Positions 33,986-45,678 of a stretch of DNA of 64,000 bases are shown piece by piece (position 1 is the first letter of the stretch; each line of letters opens with the position of its first letter). The stretch comes from Stomoxys calcitrans (lineage: Eukaryota > Arthropoda > Insecta > Diptera > Muscidae), in contig NC_081553.1 of the NCBI RefSeq assembly GCF_963082655.1, forward strand, positions 18,380,643 through 18,444,642, given 5' to 3'. The translations under genes and the position numbers were made by a program. The notes below the pieces were generated by a model. That model was not told the DNA's origin. It saw only the letters and a list, made by a program, of their open reading frames with translations, and searched no databases.

Positions 33986-34520
33986 CAGCACACTGAACTA
34001 CTTCATACATACATATTGAACTAGTTCAATAAGTCTATTCAGTTAGCTCACTAGTTACTCGTTTAACTTTTCGTCCCGTTTGTTTATCGGTCTCATTCAC
34101 ATTTTATTATGCATGTTCCTTGCATTTAAGTTCGCCCAACTAGGTTTTCATTTGGTTGACTAGTTCAGTGATTTTTTGTCCGTTTCGTTCACCGTTGTTT
34201 CCTTCATAGTTTTAAATTACTAGGCCGCCTTTTTTAACTTATTGCGCTTTTTTATTCAGTTAGTTAAAGTAATGTTTTTTAGTCCCTTTATCTCATGGGT
34301 CAGTTTATCTTTTCACATGCCTGATTCGCTCACTTCAGCTCACTGAATTAGTTCGTTCAGTTCGTTCGTACTCTTCATTCACTGATCAGTCTGTTTCACA
34401 GGTTTACATGGAAGATTTTAGTTCCCTGAAGTAGTTCACTCAGCTAGCACACTAGTTCAGTGAGTTGCTTTTGTCCCATTGGTTCATCGGTCTACCTCTT
34501 TAATAGTTGTACATGCCAGG

Positions 34521-36117
34521 TAAGCCATTTTTGTTGTTCTGTAATCACGAAGTGTCAATTAAAATGTAAATGTCATGTTTTTGGTACATTCCTGCATTTG
34601 TTTCATTGTCGGAATGGCAACCCTGCCATAAACTGCACAATTTATCCTCTTCCTCCCTAAGGGTGGTTTATATGAAAGGTGGATAGTTAGGCTTGCATTT
34701 TTATCGGTAACGGAGATTTAAATTTGAATGCCGATTTTGTGATTTTTTTTTGTTGGCTTCGTTTTGGCAAATTTGGTAAATCTTTGATTTTCCAAGGCAG
34801 GCTATAATATAATGCAAACCTTACGTCTGACAACCATGCGATGGGTCTCACATACACATGCTTGCCTGCCTGTATGGGCTTCTTACTTTTCTATGCTATT
34901 CAGCTCTAAAGTAAATTCATTCATTTCATTACATTTCATTTCATTTCTTATGGCTGAAAAGACAGCTTGGGAAATTGGTTGGTTGAAAAAGAAACGGAGG
35001 GAGTTGAACATTGGTTGGGGGGTAGTTGTTGTATTACAATTTCCATTTTTATTGCGTTATTTCAATTTTTTCTTGCTGCTGCTGCTGCTGTTGCTGTGCA
35101 CAAACGTACACCAAGCAAGCGAGCAAATTTTCTTGCAGTATTTGTATAAGATAAAGGCTGTGTGATGTGCTGTGGTGGATTATGGCAGTGTAGGTGGAGT
35201 ATGGTGGTGTAGGTGTAGTACAAATACTTCCATGTCGCTGCTAAGAAAAAAGAATAGGACTATGGCATATTTACTTAAGAAAAATCTCCTTAGAAGAAAA
35301 ACGAAGTAGGAGTTTCAAATCGACACGAAGATAGGCAGACAGACAGACGGACATGGCAACCAACACTCCCACACATATATTACCAATAAACTTGGTTCGT
35401 GCTTTGCTTTTATAGTCCTGATTGTAGATGTTGTTGTTGTTGTTGTTGTTGTTTTTTTTACTTTTTCTCTCCTTCCCTTTCATTTCGACATTCTCTGTGA
35501 AGATTATTTTATTATTTCTTATTTTGTGCACTTGTTCAGAATCCTTGCAAATGTGAATGGGCTACATAAGATATGGGTGTGTGTGTGTGTGTGTGAGTTT
35601 GTATGCCGATTTTTCTTTCACTTTCCGAGATATTGGTAGAACTCTTGAGAAATTCAATTTGCCTGCGTTTTTTAGTTTTAGTTTTTTTTCGCTGCTACTC
35701 TTTCTCTCCCTCTCGCTCCCTTTGGTGTTTCTGCTGCAGGGAACTTGGTTTTATGCCTGTGCCTGATGACGCCGATTGACTTACAAGTGTTCTCCATACT
35801 CTGTACTTTACATGTAAGTAGGTAGTAGAATATCACTGCCATCATCAGCAGCATCATCGTCATCATCTTCCTCATCATCATCCGCCTCAATCGTTTCATA
35901 TTGCAAAATGAACGTTGTTTGGTAATGCGAATTCAAGGACTACATAATACGGCTCACCAAGTTTAGTTGACTCTTGAGTTTCCATTCTGCCACTCCCACA
36001 TTGCCACTTGGTTGACTGGCATGGCTGGAATAGAGAAACTTAGAATGCTATGGCGACGATACACAGAAAGGAAAAAAAAGGGAGATTGGTTTTACTTTCA
36101 ATATAGTAAAATGACTT
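34521..36117. other. Unique-looking non-coding block with microsatellites
   Basis: Contains CTGCTG triplets (35078-35095), (TTG)n at 35429-35452, (GT)n at 35576-35595 and ATC/CAT triplets at 35838-35882. A short CAGACAGACAGACGGACATGG tract at 35335-35355 hints at a Helentron-like relic on the minus strand but lacks other family sequence. No gene recognised. Confidence 0.5.
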
Positions 36118-36396
36118 ATGTAGAGTATCTGCTTTACTTGGGTTCAAATCCCGGCGTGAATAACAGAAATATGTTCAGCGTTGGTTATCCTCTTACTAAT
36201 GCTGGCTACATATGTGGGGTATCCTGCCATGTTAAAACTTCTCTACCAAGTGGTGTCGCTATGCGGCACGCCGTTCCGACTCGGCATAAAAAAGGATGAC
36301 TCTTATCATTGAGCTCAAACTTTAATCGGACTGCATTCATGATATAAGAGAAATATCCCCTGTGCCTTAATGGAATGTTCCTGGGAAATTTTGTAT
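36118..36396 (+). mobile_element. tRNA-derived SINE, degenerate
   Basis: B box GGGTTCAAATCCCGG (36139), body GCTGGCTACATATGTGGGGT, CGCTATGCGGCACGCCG, AAAAAAGGATGACTCTTATC and tail TGCCTTAATGGAATGTTC. The A-box half is eroded. Confidence 0.7.
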
Positions 36397-36642
36397 TTAG
36401 TAGTAAAATTTCTTAAAATCAAGTAAAAAAATCTTGTACGAAAGAAATGTTTTCTTTAAAACTAGGAAATTAATTCTTGTGTGAATGCCGCTTGCAATTC
36501 TAATTTTGTCTTCTATAAGGAACAGAAAAGGGATGTATTCTGCTAAATTTTATGATAAAATTAAATTAAAATTAAAAATCTTAGTATCACCTAAAAAAAA
36601 AATCGTTATTTTCTACAAATAAGATCTAAAGCTGAGATTTAA

Positions 36643-37418
36643 ACAAGAAGTCAAGATAACAGATCGGTTTATATGGCAGCTATATCAGGTTATGTACCGA
36701 TTTGCGCCTTGCTTAGCACAGTTATTGGAAGTCATAACAAAACACCTCATGCAAAATTTCAGCCAAACCGGATGAAAATAGCGCGTTCTATTGGCTCAAG
36801 AAGTCAAGATCCTAGATCGGTTAATGTGACAGCCATACCAGATTATGAACCGATTTGAATCATACTTAACACAGTGTTTGGAAGTGATACCAAACACTAC
36901 GTGCAAAATTTCAGTCATATCGGACGATATGACTGAAATTTTGCCCTCTAGAGGCTCAAGAAGTCTAGAGGCTCAAGAAGTCAAGATCCAAGATCGGTTT
37001 ATATGACAGCTATACCAGATTATGAACCGATTTGAATCATACTTAACACAGTTGTTGGAAGTCATGGCGAAACACGTCATGCAAAATTTCAGTCAAATCG
37101 GATAAAAATTGCGCCCTCTAGAGGCTCAAGAAGTCAAGATCCAAGCCCGGTTTATATGGCAGCTATATCAAAACATGGACCGATGTGGCTCATTTACAAT
37201 CCCAACCAACCTACACTAATAAAAAGTATTTGTGCAAAATTTCAAGCGGCTAGCTTTACTCCTTTGAAAATTAGCGTGCTTTCGACAGACAGACGGATGG
37301 ACGGACAAGGTTAGATCGACTTAAAATGACATGACCATCAAGAATTTATATACTTTATGGGATCTCAGACGCATACTTCAAGGTGTTACAAACAGAATGA
37401 CGAAATTATTGTACATTT
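36643..37418 (-). mobile_element. Helentron/DINE-1-like element, subtype B, truncated
   Basis: Minus strand: left block (CTTTATGGGATCTCAGACG, GTGTTACAAACAGAATGACG) at the right side, GTCC microsatellite complement at 37284-37302, then about four monomers. It lies inside the AAAATCAAGTAAA field and contains a perfect 19-bp-stem hairpin at 36903-36944. Confidence 0.65.
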
Positions 37419-37964
37419 TTCATTAATACAACTACAAAGCCCAGAGTAGTGGACAACTTGTAAGACCGGCCATTTTCACCTCTGCTTTAATATTGCAACT
37501 ACTCCTGAAAGTATGCACCATAATTTTTCGCATATGATCACCTCTTTTCATTGCAAATGAGGGTATACAAAATCAAGTAAAACAATTTTCTACCAAAGTA
37601 CATTTTTCTTTCAAATTAGGAAATAATTTATTCAACCTAAATCCTAAACGACTTGCCGTGGATCTGAAACTGAAATTTCTTAAAATCAAGTAAAATATCT
37701 CTTTTGCGAAAAAAATTCTTTAAAATTAGGAAAAAATTTCTGATGCTTAGGCAAGTTCGTTTTCATGAAAGGAGGGTCTTATCGTGCCTATGGTACTTCG
37801 TACCTGCTAACAATATGAAGTCCCTTAGCATGGGTCTTAAACTGAGATTTCTTAAAATCAAGTAAATACTTAAAAAAAATTCTTGAAATTCTTAGTTCTA
37901 TAAATGGTGATTTTTTACTGAGCTGAAGGAAAGTTTTTCAAAAACAGAAAAAAACGTACAATTC

Positions 37965-38283
37965 AGAATAATGCATGAAATCTTTATTTGAATCGATAGT
38001 GCGGTCCATATAATTTATTGTTTGCAGATTATTCCATGCAAATTTTGGACGTGGCTGCGCCTCAAATGATCCACCCGCTTAGTCCAATTTTGACATACTC
38101 TTTCCAACATTTCGGCCGGTATCTCGGGAATAAATGCTTCAATGTTGTTTTCCAATGCGTCAATCAGTGAAGCGAACTTATCTGTATAGACATGAGCTTT
38201 AACCTAGCCCCACAAAAATAGTCTAAAGGCGTTAAATCCCACGATTTAGCCGGCCAATTGACCGGTCCCGAACGTTATATAAA
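37965..38283 (-). pseudogene. Mariner/Tc1-type transposase, C-terminal remnant
   Basis: Minus strand, 5' to 3': SGPVNWPAKSWDLTPLDYF (38280-38225), a one-base frame shift and a stop after FLWG, then VKAHVYTDK, IDALENNIEAFIPEIPAEML, RVCQNWTKRVDHLRR and a stop after ICKQ. This is the third catalytic region and C-terminus of the same kind of transposase as the piece at 24271-24877. The frame shift, the stop and the missing N-terminal two thirds make it dead. No terminal inverted repeat was found beside it. Confidence 0.8.
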
Positions 38284-38319
38284 ATTTTCATCGAACTCAT
38301 CTCTTTAAAACCGTTTATA

Positions 38320-38480
38320 TAAATTTGTGGATAAACGCTATCACCCGATTTCGCTGAAATTTGGCACATACCGTTGCAGCAAGTTCCTTGATATCTGTGC
38401 CGAATATGGTCCAGATCGGTATTTTTCTTAATATAGCCCGCATATAGACCGATCTCCCGATCTTAGATATAAGGCCAACA
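38320..38480 (+). mobile_element. Helentron/DINE-1-like monomer fragment
   Basis: TCACCCGATTTCGCTGAAAT, GGTCCAGATCGGTATTTTTC and ATAGCCCGCATATAGACCGA match about one monomer of subtype A on the plus strand. It directly follows the transposase remnant. Confidence 0.6.
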
Positions 38481-39000
38481 ATTTCTCTCTTTTCCATTTT
38501 TTTCCGACATGCATTTGCATATGTTTGTAGTTCATGCTGTTTTATTTATAGAAGGTCCCATCTGATGTATTTCAAATTTAAAATCTGATAAATGATGTAA
38601 AAAATTTTTTTCCAATGGATATTTTTCTTTAAAATTAGGAAAACAAATTTGCGAATAGATGCGTTTGCCATTCGCACTTTTCTATAAATTTTTTTTACTT
38701 GAAGTTTTAGTTAGGACTTTCTGATTTTCAATGAAAAATAATGCAAAGGTCACTTTATCAGGTATCTAAAATTAAAATTTCTTAAAATCAAGTCAAACAA
38801 ATTTTAGCAAAGAACATTTTTCTTTAAATTAAGAAAAAAATTTCATAGAAGGTGGTATCTTATAATGTCATTTGCAGGTTGATCTTTTCTATTAACAGGA
38901 GGACTCTTACCATGTATGTGAGACTAAAATTTCTTAAAAATCAAGTAAAAAATCTTTTACCCAAGGAAATTTTTCTTTAAAATTAGGAAAAAAAAATCAA

Positions 39001-40680
39001 AAATAAATGATTCGTACTTTCAGCAAATATGATGTCTTCTATCATAAATCTGAAACTTTATTGGCGCAACACTCAGAAAAATGTCATGTTGGTGGGCATA
39101 TTTGCAAAAGGCATCAATTTTTTTCAGTGCCTATCATTTATTTTGCTCCTTGGCTTTGGCCGCATGTAAACATGCTCGTTTCTGGCTACAAGTAAAGCAA
39201 GGAGGATACATTCACTCAGACATTCATTCGGTTATTCGCTCATTGAATGATTGTGAGAACGACATCGTTGGAGGTTTTATTTTTGCATATTCGAGAAAAT
39301 AAATAGAAATGTAGTTTAATCGATTTCGATTTTGCACTTAACAGTTGACAAAATTTATTTGAGAATATTCTTGAATTTTTATTGCAACTGTTAAAGTGGA
39401 ATAAGTGTTGGCAACACATAAAACGTGCTTGGGTTAAACTGTGACGGTCCATGGTGGTTTTTCCCAAGGAGACGCTCACAATGCACTGCAGTTTCATTGT
39501 TCAAATTTTAACTGGCAAAAAGGGAGCAAGGGCTGCTCCAGCAGCTTCAACGACAATTTATATACGGAAGGCCAGAGTTGATTTGAAGTGTGTAATAAAT
39601 TGATTTCGTTTATACCAATAGTGATGTTGTTTCGCCCATTGCTCACTCCTCCCCCCCACTCATTGTTGGTTGTAAGCATCGGAAAAAGCTCTTAAGCCAG
39701 GCAAAGGAAAAAAAAACTTTACATTTGACTTTTATGGTCGGTCAGCAGTTTATTTTTGTTTTTTTTTTTTTTTTTTATTTGCCGTTAAATGTTGGGGATT
39801 TAATAAAGTCCTTATCCTCGAGATTGTTGCAGTGGCTCTTCTATCATTGTTCGTTCGTCCCTGCTGCCTTCTTATGGTCAAATTTATGGCCACCAAAGAT
39901 GTTTTGGACAATTCTCCTTCATGGCCCAAATAAAAATTTCACATTATCAAATTGATTGAAAAGCAGGAGGAGGCTACTATCAACAACTTCCCAGGAAAAA
40001 TGTGAAGAGGAAAGGAAGAGCATGAAAGAGCAAAAACGAAAAAAAAACAAACAATTCATGCATAAGTAGTCAGGTAATTCAAATTGAAGGTCATCAAAAT
40101 AAATGGAAATCATTTGCCATTAAAACATTCTCCTCATTCATAGGCAATGTGGGAGCCATCATCAAAATGTTAATAAGAATTAAGAACATGCCATTTGAAT
40201 TTTTCTTAAGAATTGTAACAGAATTTCAGTTTTTGTGCTTTGCGCTTTACTTTGAAGGGATTTTGTTGATGATGAAAGAATTTTATGTCAACATTGAATG
40301 TGATTCAATGTTTGTTGGTGTGTGTGTGTGTGTGTATGTCAATGGGTGTATGCGTAGGTTTTAGATAACCTATAAAATGGAAAATATACTCAAGAGGTTA
40401 ACAAGCATTTTTGGTGGTAGACTGTAAGAGGACATTTTCAATATGGGCTGGCAGTATTAAAGGATTTCAAGGGTAATGGGTAAAATACTTCTTAAGCGTG
40501 TTTATGGTGAGAGAAATTTAGAAATTTTTATAGTAAAATATTTAAAGCCCTTGTACTTAGAAAAAGCATAAATAAGGCAGTCATTTCAAATAAGGAAACC
40601 CTAGTCTGGAATCCACATAACACCGTTTTACGAGTATTGTCATATCTATTTTTTAATATTTTGGATATACAGTTTTCATA
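39001..40680. other. Unique-looking non-coding block
   Basis: AT-rich with a T tract at 39756-39777 and (GT)n at 40319-40336. Several short frames of 60-85 codons on both strands overlap each other and show no domain. Confidence 0.5.
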
Positions 40681-42667
40681 ATTAACAGCTTGGTAAGAAG
40701 TTTACCCCGTATCTTAATGGAATATGCAGGTTGACAATCATTGCTGCATGTCCCACGATTGGAAAATGGTATAAAACCTTTGGATATGACCTTAAGTCTA
40801 GTGGTTGGTCTTTTGATCTTTGGTTGCAGTTTTTAAACTAAAAACATATGACCCTATGACTGTGAGTTATGGTCATAACCATTATAAATGGCCTTAAGTG
40901 AGGCTAAACCTAAGAGTAGTTACTATGGTGTTACGGCCATTGGTAATGCTTTTAAGCTTCGGGGTGATGGTAGTTAGAACATTGATATTGATGTCTGGAT
41001 CATTGGCAATGGTCTTGAGAGCATTGGAAATGGGTGTAAAAGCATTAGTAATGGTCTTAAAAGCATTCACTATGATCTTAAGGTCATTGATTATGGTCTT
41101 AAGAGCATGGACTATGGTCTTAATATCATTGACTATGGTCTAAAGAGCATTGACTGTGGCCTTAAGACCATGGATTATGCTCTTAAGAGTATTGGCTATG
41201 GTCTTAAGAGCATTGAATAAGGTTTGAGGACCATTGAGTATGATCTAAAGAGCATTGACTATGGGTTTGAAGGAAGAAGAAATGTTCTTAAGAGTATTGG
41301 TAATTTGTTTAGAATTCATAATTAATAGCTTGGTAAGAAGTTTACCCCTTTTCCTAATGGAATATTCATGGGCGAATTTTCAGCTTGGTAAGATTTATAA
41401 TCATTCCCGCATGTCCGATTGGAAAATGTTCTGAAAACGATTGGAAAATGTTCTAAAACCTTCGGATATGACCTTAAGTTATGCAATTGGTTATGGTCTT
41501 ATGAGCTGTGGTTGTAGTCTTTCAACTAATAGCTTTTGGTTATAACCTGGAGACTAGACTAACATATGATCCTAAGACTATGATTTATAGTCATAACCAT
41601 TATAGTAGCCTTAAGTGAGGCTAAACCTAAGAGTAGTTACTAATGTGTTACGGCCATTGGTAATGCTTTTAAGCCTCGGGGTGATTGTACTTAGAACATT
41701 GATATTGATGCCTGGATCATTGGCAATGGTCTTGAGAGCATTGGAAATGGGTGTTAAAGCATTGGTAATGGTCTTAAAACCATTCACTATGATCTTAAGA
41801 GCATTGATTATGGTCTTATGAGTATTGACTATGGTCTTATGAGTATTGACTATGGTCTTAAGAGCATTGATTATGGTGTTAAGAGCATGGACTATGGTCC
41901 TAAGAGCATTGACTATGGTCTTAAGACCAATCAATCAATGCTTTATGATCTTAAACCTTCGGATATGACCTTAAGTCCAGTGGATGGTCTTTTGAGCTGT
42001 GGTTGTAGTCTTAAAACTAATAACCTTTGGTTATAACCTGGAGACTAGATTAACATAAGAACCTTTGACTATAAACCTTTGACTCTTAAGAGCATTGATC
42101 ATAAGACCATTGGCTATGGTCTTAAGGTCATTGAATATGGTTTGAAGATCACTGAGTATGATTAAAGGGCATTGACTATTGGCTTGGAGAAAGTAGAAAT
42201 GGTCTTCAGAGATTTAGTAATGAATTTAGAATATTGGCTGTGGTTTAAAATGCGCTTAACAAAATTTGGCATATTCCCTAGATTTCTGATAATGGCCCTA
42301 ACAACTGGTAATGGTCCTAGGGCAACTGGCAATGGTGCTAAGACCAATGGTTATGTTTTTGAAATCACTGGTTATGGTCTAAAGTTGACTGGTAATGGTC
42401 CTAAAGCATTGGTATGGTTCTAAGACTTTCAGTAACAGTCCTAAATTCATTGGCAAAACTTTGGTATGGAAGCCAAGATCATTGGTACACTCAAAAGTAG
42501 TTCAAAGACCATTTATAACTATGATAAGGCAATTGATAAGGTTCCTAAGAACACTGATAATGGTCCCACTAATTATGGTTTTTAAACAACTGCCACTGGA
42601 TCTAAGATTTTTAGTAACATTCTTCAGATTATTTGATAATAATGCCAGTAATATTGGCAAATGCAAT
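40681..42667. repeat. 21-bp dyad satellite, left segment
   Basis: Degenerate 21-bp units of type ATGGTCTTAAGAGCATTGACT, best seen at 41770-41940 and 41070-41220. Each unit has a near-perfect dyad at GGTCTTAAGAGC/C, so both strands look alike. A ~717-bp higher-order duplication links 40901-41230 with 41618-41940, and a third partial set lies at 41945-42060. SINE-tail text (AAGAAGTTTACCCC..TAATGGAATAT) is embedded at 40690-40735 and 41328-41385. Open frames with seven-residue periodicity (VLRALTM and similar) are by-products. Confidence 0.8.
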
Positions 42668-42952
42668 GGGCAAATTTGCCCATGAGCATTCCCTTATGGA
42701 GCAAACTTCTCACATATCACTGAGTGCTCAATGATATGCGGTGGTCTTTTCATAGCCGTGTCCGAAAAGCGTGCTACAGAGCTACACCTCTTTGTGAAAA
42801 AGTTGTTGCATGGCATAATACCTCGCAAATGTGGCCAGCATTAGGAGGGATAACACCGGAAAAAAACTTTTTCTGATGTTCTCGCCAGGATTCGAACCCA
42901 AGGGTTCTGCGTCATAGGGGAACATGCTAACCTTTGTGCCACGATGGCCTCC
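42668..42952 (-). mobile_element. tRNA-derived SINE, full length, inside the satellite
   Basis: Minus strand: tail TTTGCCCATGAGCATTCCC, body GTGCTACAGAGCTACACCTC and GTTGCATGGCATAATACC, B box complement GGATTCGAACCCAAG, head AACCTTTGTGCCACGATGGCC. It separates the two satellite segments. Confidence 0.8.
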
Positions 42953-43079
42953 GTCTTCGACTTTAAAAAAACGTTTGTCCTAACATGAGCCTAAAAAGAT
43001 TAGAGAGATCAAATATGATGGCGTACCTCATTCGCTCCGAAATTCGCAAGTACTTCGACCCTCTTTTTTCTATCGAATT

Positions 43080-45670
43080 CCAATTGTCTTCAATCTTCGT
43101 ATTGGTTTTAAAACCCTTAAAAATGGTTACAAAGCATTATCTATGGCCCTGAAACCATTCTTAATGTTTCTAGACCATTCTCAATGGTTCTTAAACCATT
43201 GTCAATTGCTCTAAGATAATTTTCAATGGCCTTGATAACGTCCTATTAGTCCTAAAATCATTCGCGATGGACATAATAACATTCGCAATGGCTCTAAAAC
43301 CATTCGTCCTGATCCTAAGACCATTCGCCATGGCCCTAACGCAATCGTTCTAAGATTCTAAACGATTCGCAATAGTCCTTAAACTATATGCAATTGCCCA
43401 AAGGCCATACGCAATAATCAAGAAGCCATTTTCAATTGCCCTAAGACCATTCGTAATGGTTCTAAAAGTGTTATCGATGGTCCTGAGAATATTCTTAATG
43501 ACCGTAAGACCAAACTCATATTATATACTTATACTGTTCGCAATGGTCCTTAGACCATACACAGCCATTCGTTATGATGCCATTCACTAGGTTTCACTGG
43601 TTCTTAAACCTTTATCAATGGCCCAAAGACAATTCTCTATTGTGTTAAGACCATTCTCGTTTACCCTTACTCCGCTACGGCCCGGTACCAAGATGATACG
43701 GATCGTGTCATCCTCAGAGAATGCGTTAATCTCCTTCTTTCAACCCCAAACCGTTTGTGGTCCTAAGACTATTCGCTACGGGTCTAAAACTGATTTTATG
43801 GCCTTTAAACCATAGACAGAGGACCATTAATATTGATCCTGCAGCCATTATAGATGGTACTCAGGCCGTCTGACTAATTCAAAATCAATTCGCAATGGTT
43901 CTGAAACCATTTTGATTGGTCCTAAGACCATAAACAATGGTTCTTAGACTATTCTCAATGTCCTTAATACCATACTTAATTCTTCTGGGTTCATTCTCTG
44001 TGTTCTTAATGCCTTTCTCATTGGTTCTAAGATCATTCGTAATGGTCCTTAGACCATTTCCAATGGTTCTTAAACTATTCGCAATTAATTTGAAACCCAT
44101 CAAAATGGATAAAAAAGCATTATCCATGGCCCTAAAACCATACTTAATGGTTGTAGACCATTCAAAATATAGAAAGTGGACCGCAATGGTCCTGAGACCT
44201 TGCTTAATAATTCTATATCGCAATAGTCGCATTCGTAATAGTCCTCAGACCTCAGACGCTACGCTCCTTAGCCTGTCCTTAATGTTCTCAAGACCTTTAG
44301 CAAAAATCCCAAAACAGTACGCGATTGTCTTGAGGCCATTCGCAATAAGTCAAGGACCTATCTCAATGGTCCTAAGGTCATTGACTTATGACTTTCATAA
44401 GCTTCTCATTTGTTTTACAATCATAGCCCCAAAATCATTGGCAAAGGTCCTAAAACCATTCTAAATTGTTGTAGACCATTCTCAATTTACCTGAGACCAT
44501 ACTCGACCATAAAGGTCCTACAACCATTCTAAACCATACCCAATGGTTCTGGGTTCATTCTCAGTGTTCTTAAGATCATTCGCAGTGGTCCTTAGACCAT
44601 TTCCAACGGTTCTTAAACTATTCGCAATTATTTTAGAAACTCATCGAAATGGTAAAGAAGCATTATCCATGGCCCTAAAACCATTCTTAATGGTTATAGA
44701 TCATTCCCATTGGTGGAAGTGGACCGCAATTATCCTAAGACCTTGCTAAGTAATTCTATATCGCAATAGTCCTCAGACTATATGCTACGTTCCTTAGACT
44801 ATTCTCAATATTCCCAAGACCTTTGGCAAAAATCCCATAACCGTACGCGATTGCCTTGAGCCCAATCGCAATAAGCCAAGGACTTTTCTCAATGGTCCTA
44901 AAACCTTTCGCAATGGTTCTTATACTCGTACCATTCTCAATAAGGTAATTTTCAATGACTTTCTTAAGTTTCTCATTGATTCTGCAATCATTCGCAATGG
45001 TTCTTATACCATACGCAATGGTCCTAAAATGATTCGATATTGTCTTAAAATCATTCGCAATTGCCCTAAGGCCATACACAAATATACAGGAGGCATAATC
45101 AATGGTCGTTAGGCCGTTTGTCACTTTTCAAAAACTATTCGCGAAGATTCTAAAATCATTCTCAATGATTCTCCAACCGTTATTAATGGCTCTAAGACTA
45201 TTCTTAATGATTGTAAGACCATTCTCAACGGTTTTTAGACTGTTCCCTATTGCCTTAATACCGTTCTCATTGGTCCTTTGATCATTCGCGATGGTCCTTT
45301 TACTATTCGCAATGGTTCTAAGAGCATACGCAATAGTTCTTAAACCAATTGCAGTGGTCCTAAGACCATTCGTAATGGTCCGATTCTCAATGGTTATAAG
45401 ACCATTCTCAGGGGCCTTTAGATCATTCGCGAATTCCAGATCATTTATTTTGTCCTACGAGCATCGGTTATAATGTTGAATCATTGACAATGGTTCTGAG
45501 AGCTTAAGGCAATTTGCAGCGATTTTAAGATCATTTGCAGTACTTTTAAGACTATTGGAAATAAGTTCACACCATTTAATATGGTCTTTCGACTTCTATT
45601 ATTGACTGTCAGACTATTCATATTGAACTTAAAAGTATAAGTGTGTTACTTAGATCATTGATGTTAGTTA
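43080..45670. repeat. 21-bp dyad satellite, right segment
   Basis: Units of type GGTCCTAAGACCATTCGCAAT, same orientation as the left segment but with CCTAAGACC and ATTCGCAAT variants. Each unit has two dyads, one at GGTCcTaaGACC and one at ACCATT-CGC-AATGGT. A ~564-bp higher-order duplication links 43987-44230 with 44551-44780. Frames on both strands show seven-residue periods; none is a gene. A non-periodic GC-richer insert lies at about 43676-43745. Confidence 0.8.
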
Positions 45671-45678
45671 AGCCACTC

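Larger units (their letters stand above)
32719..34520. repeat. Degenerate AACTAGTTC-rich array
   Basis: Words TTCA(G)CTCACTGAACTAGTTC, GTTCAGTTAGTTCACTAGTT and TCAGTGA recur throughout with irregular spacing. Many form dyads around ACTAGT (CACTGAACTAGTTC versus GAACTAGTTCAGTG). Nested inside are a 172-bp duplication (33709/33881) and a dispersed-repeat piece (33385-33480). No coding evidence. Confidence 0.65.
36400..39000. repeat. Degenerate AAAATCAAGTAAA repeat field
   Basis: The composite word AAATTTCTTAAAATCAAGTA followed about 20 bp later by TTTTTCTTTAAAATTAGGAA recurs at about 36408, 37568, 37672, 37847, 38590 (second half), 38770 and 38927. The natural spacing is unclear because three transposon fragments interrupt it. 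No coding evidence. Confidence 0.6.

Noticed and set aside
35335..35355. Helentron-like microsatellite on the minus strand
   Set aside because: Only the GTCT/GTCC tract matches; the conserved blocks on either side are absent, so a chance microsatellite is equally likely.
40898..45473. Seven-residue periodic frames (MVLRPFA, TIVNALK types) on both strands
   Set aside because: Reading of the 21-bp satellite. Both strands are equally open and no start, splice or domain evidence exists.
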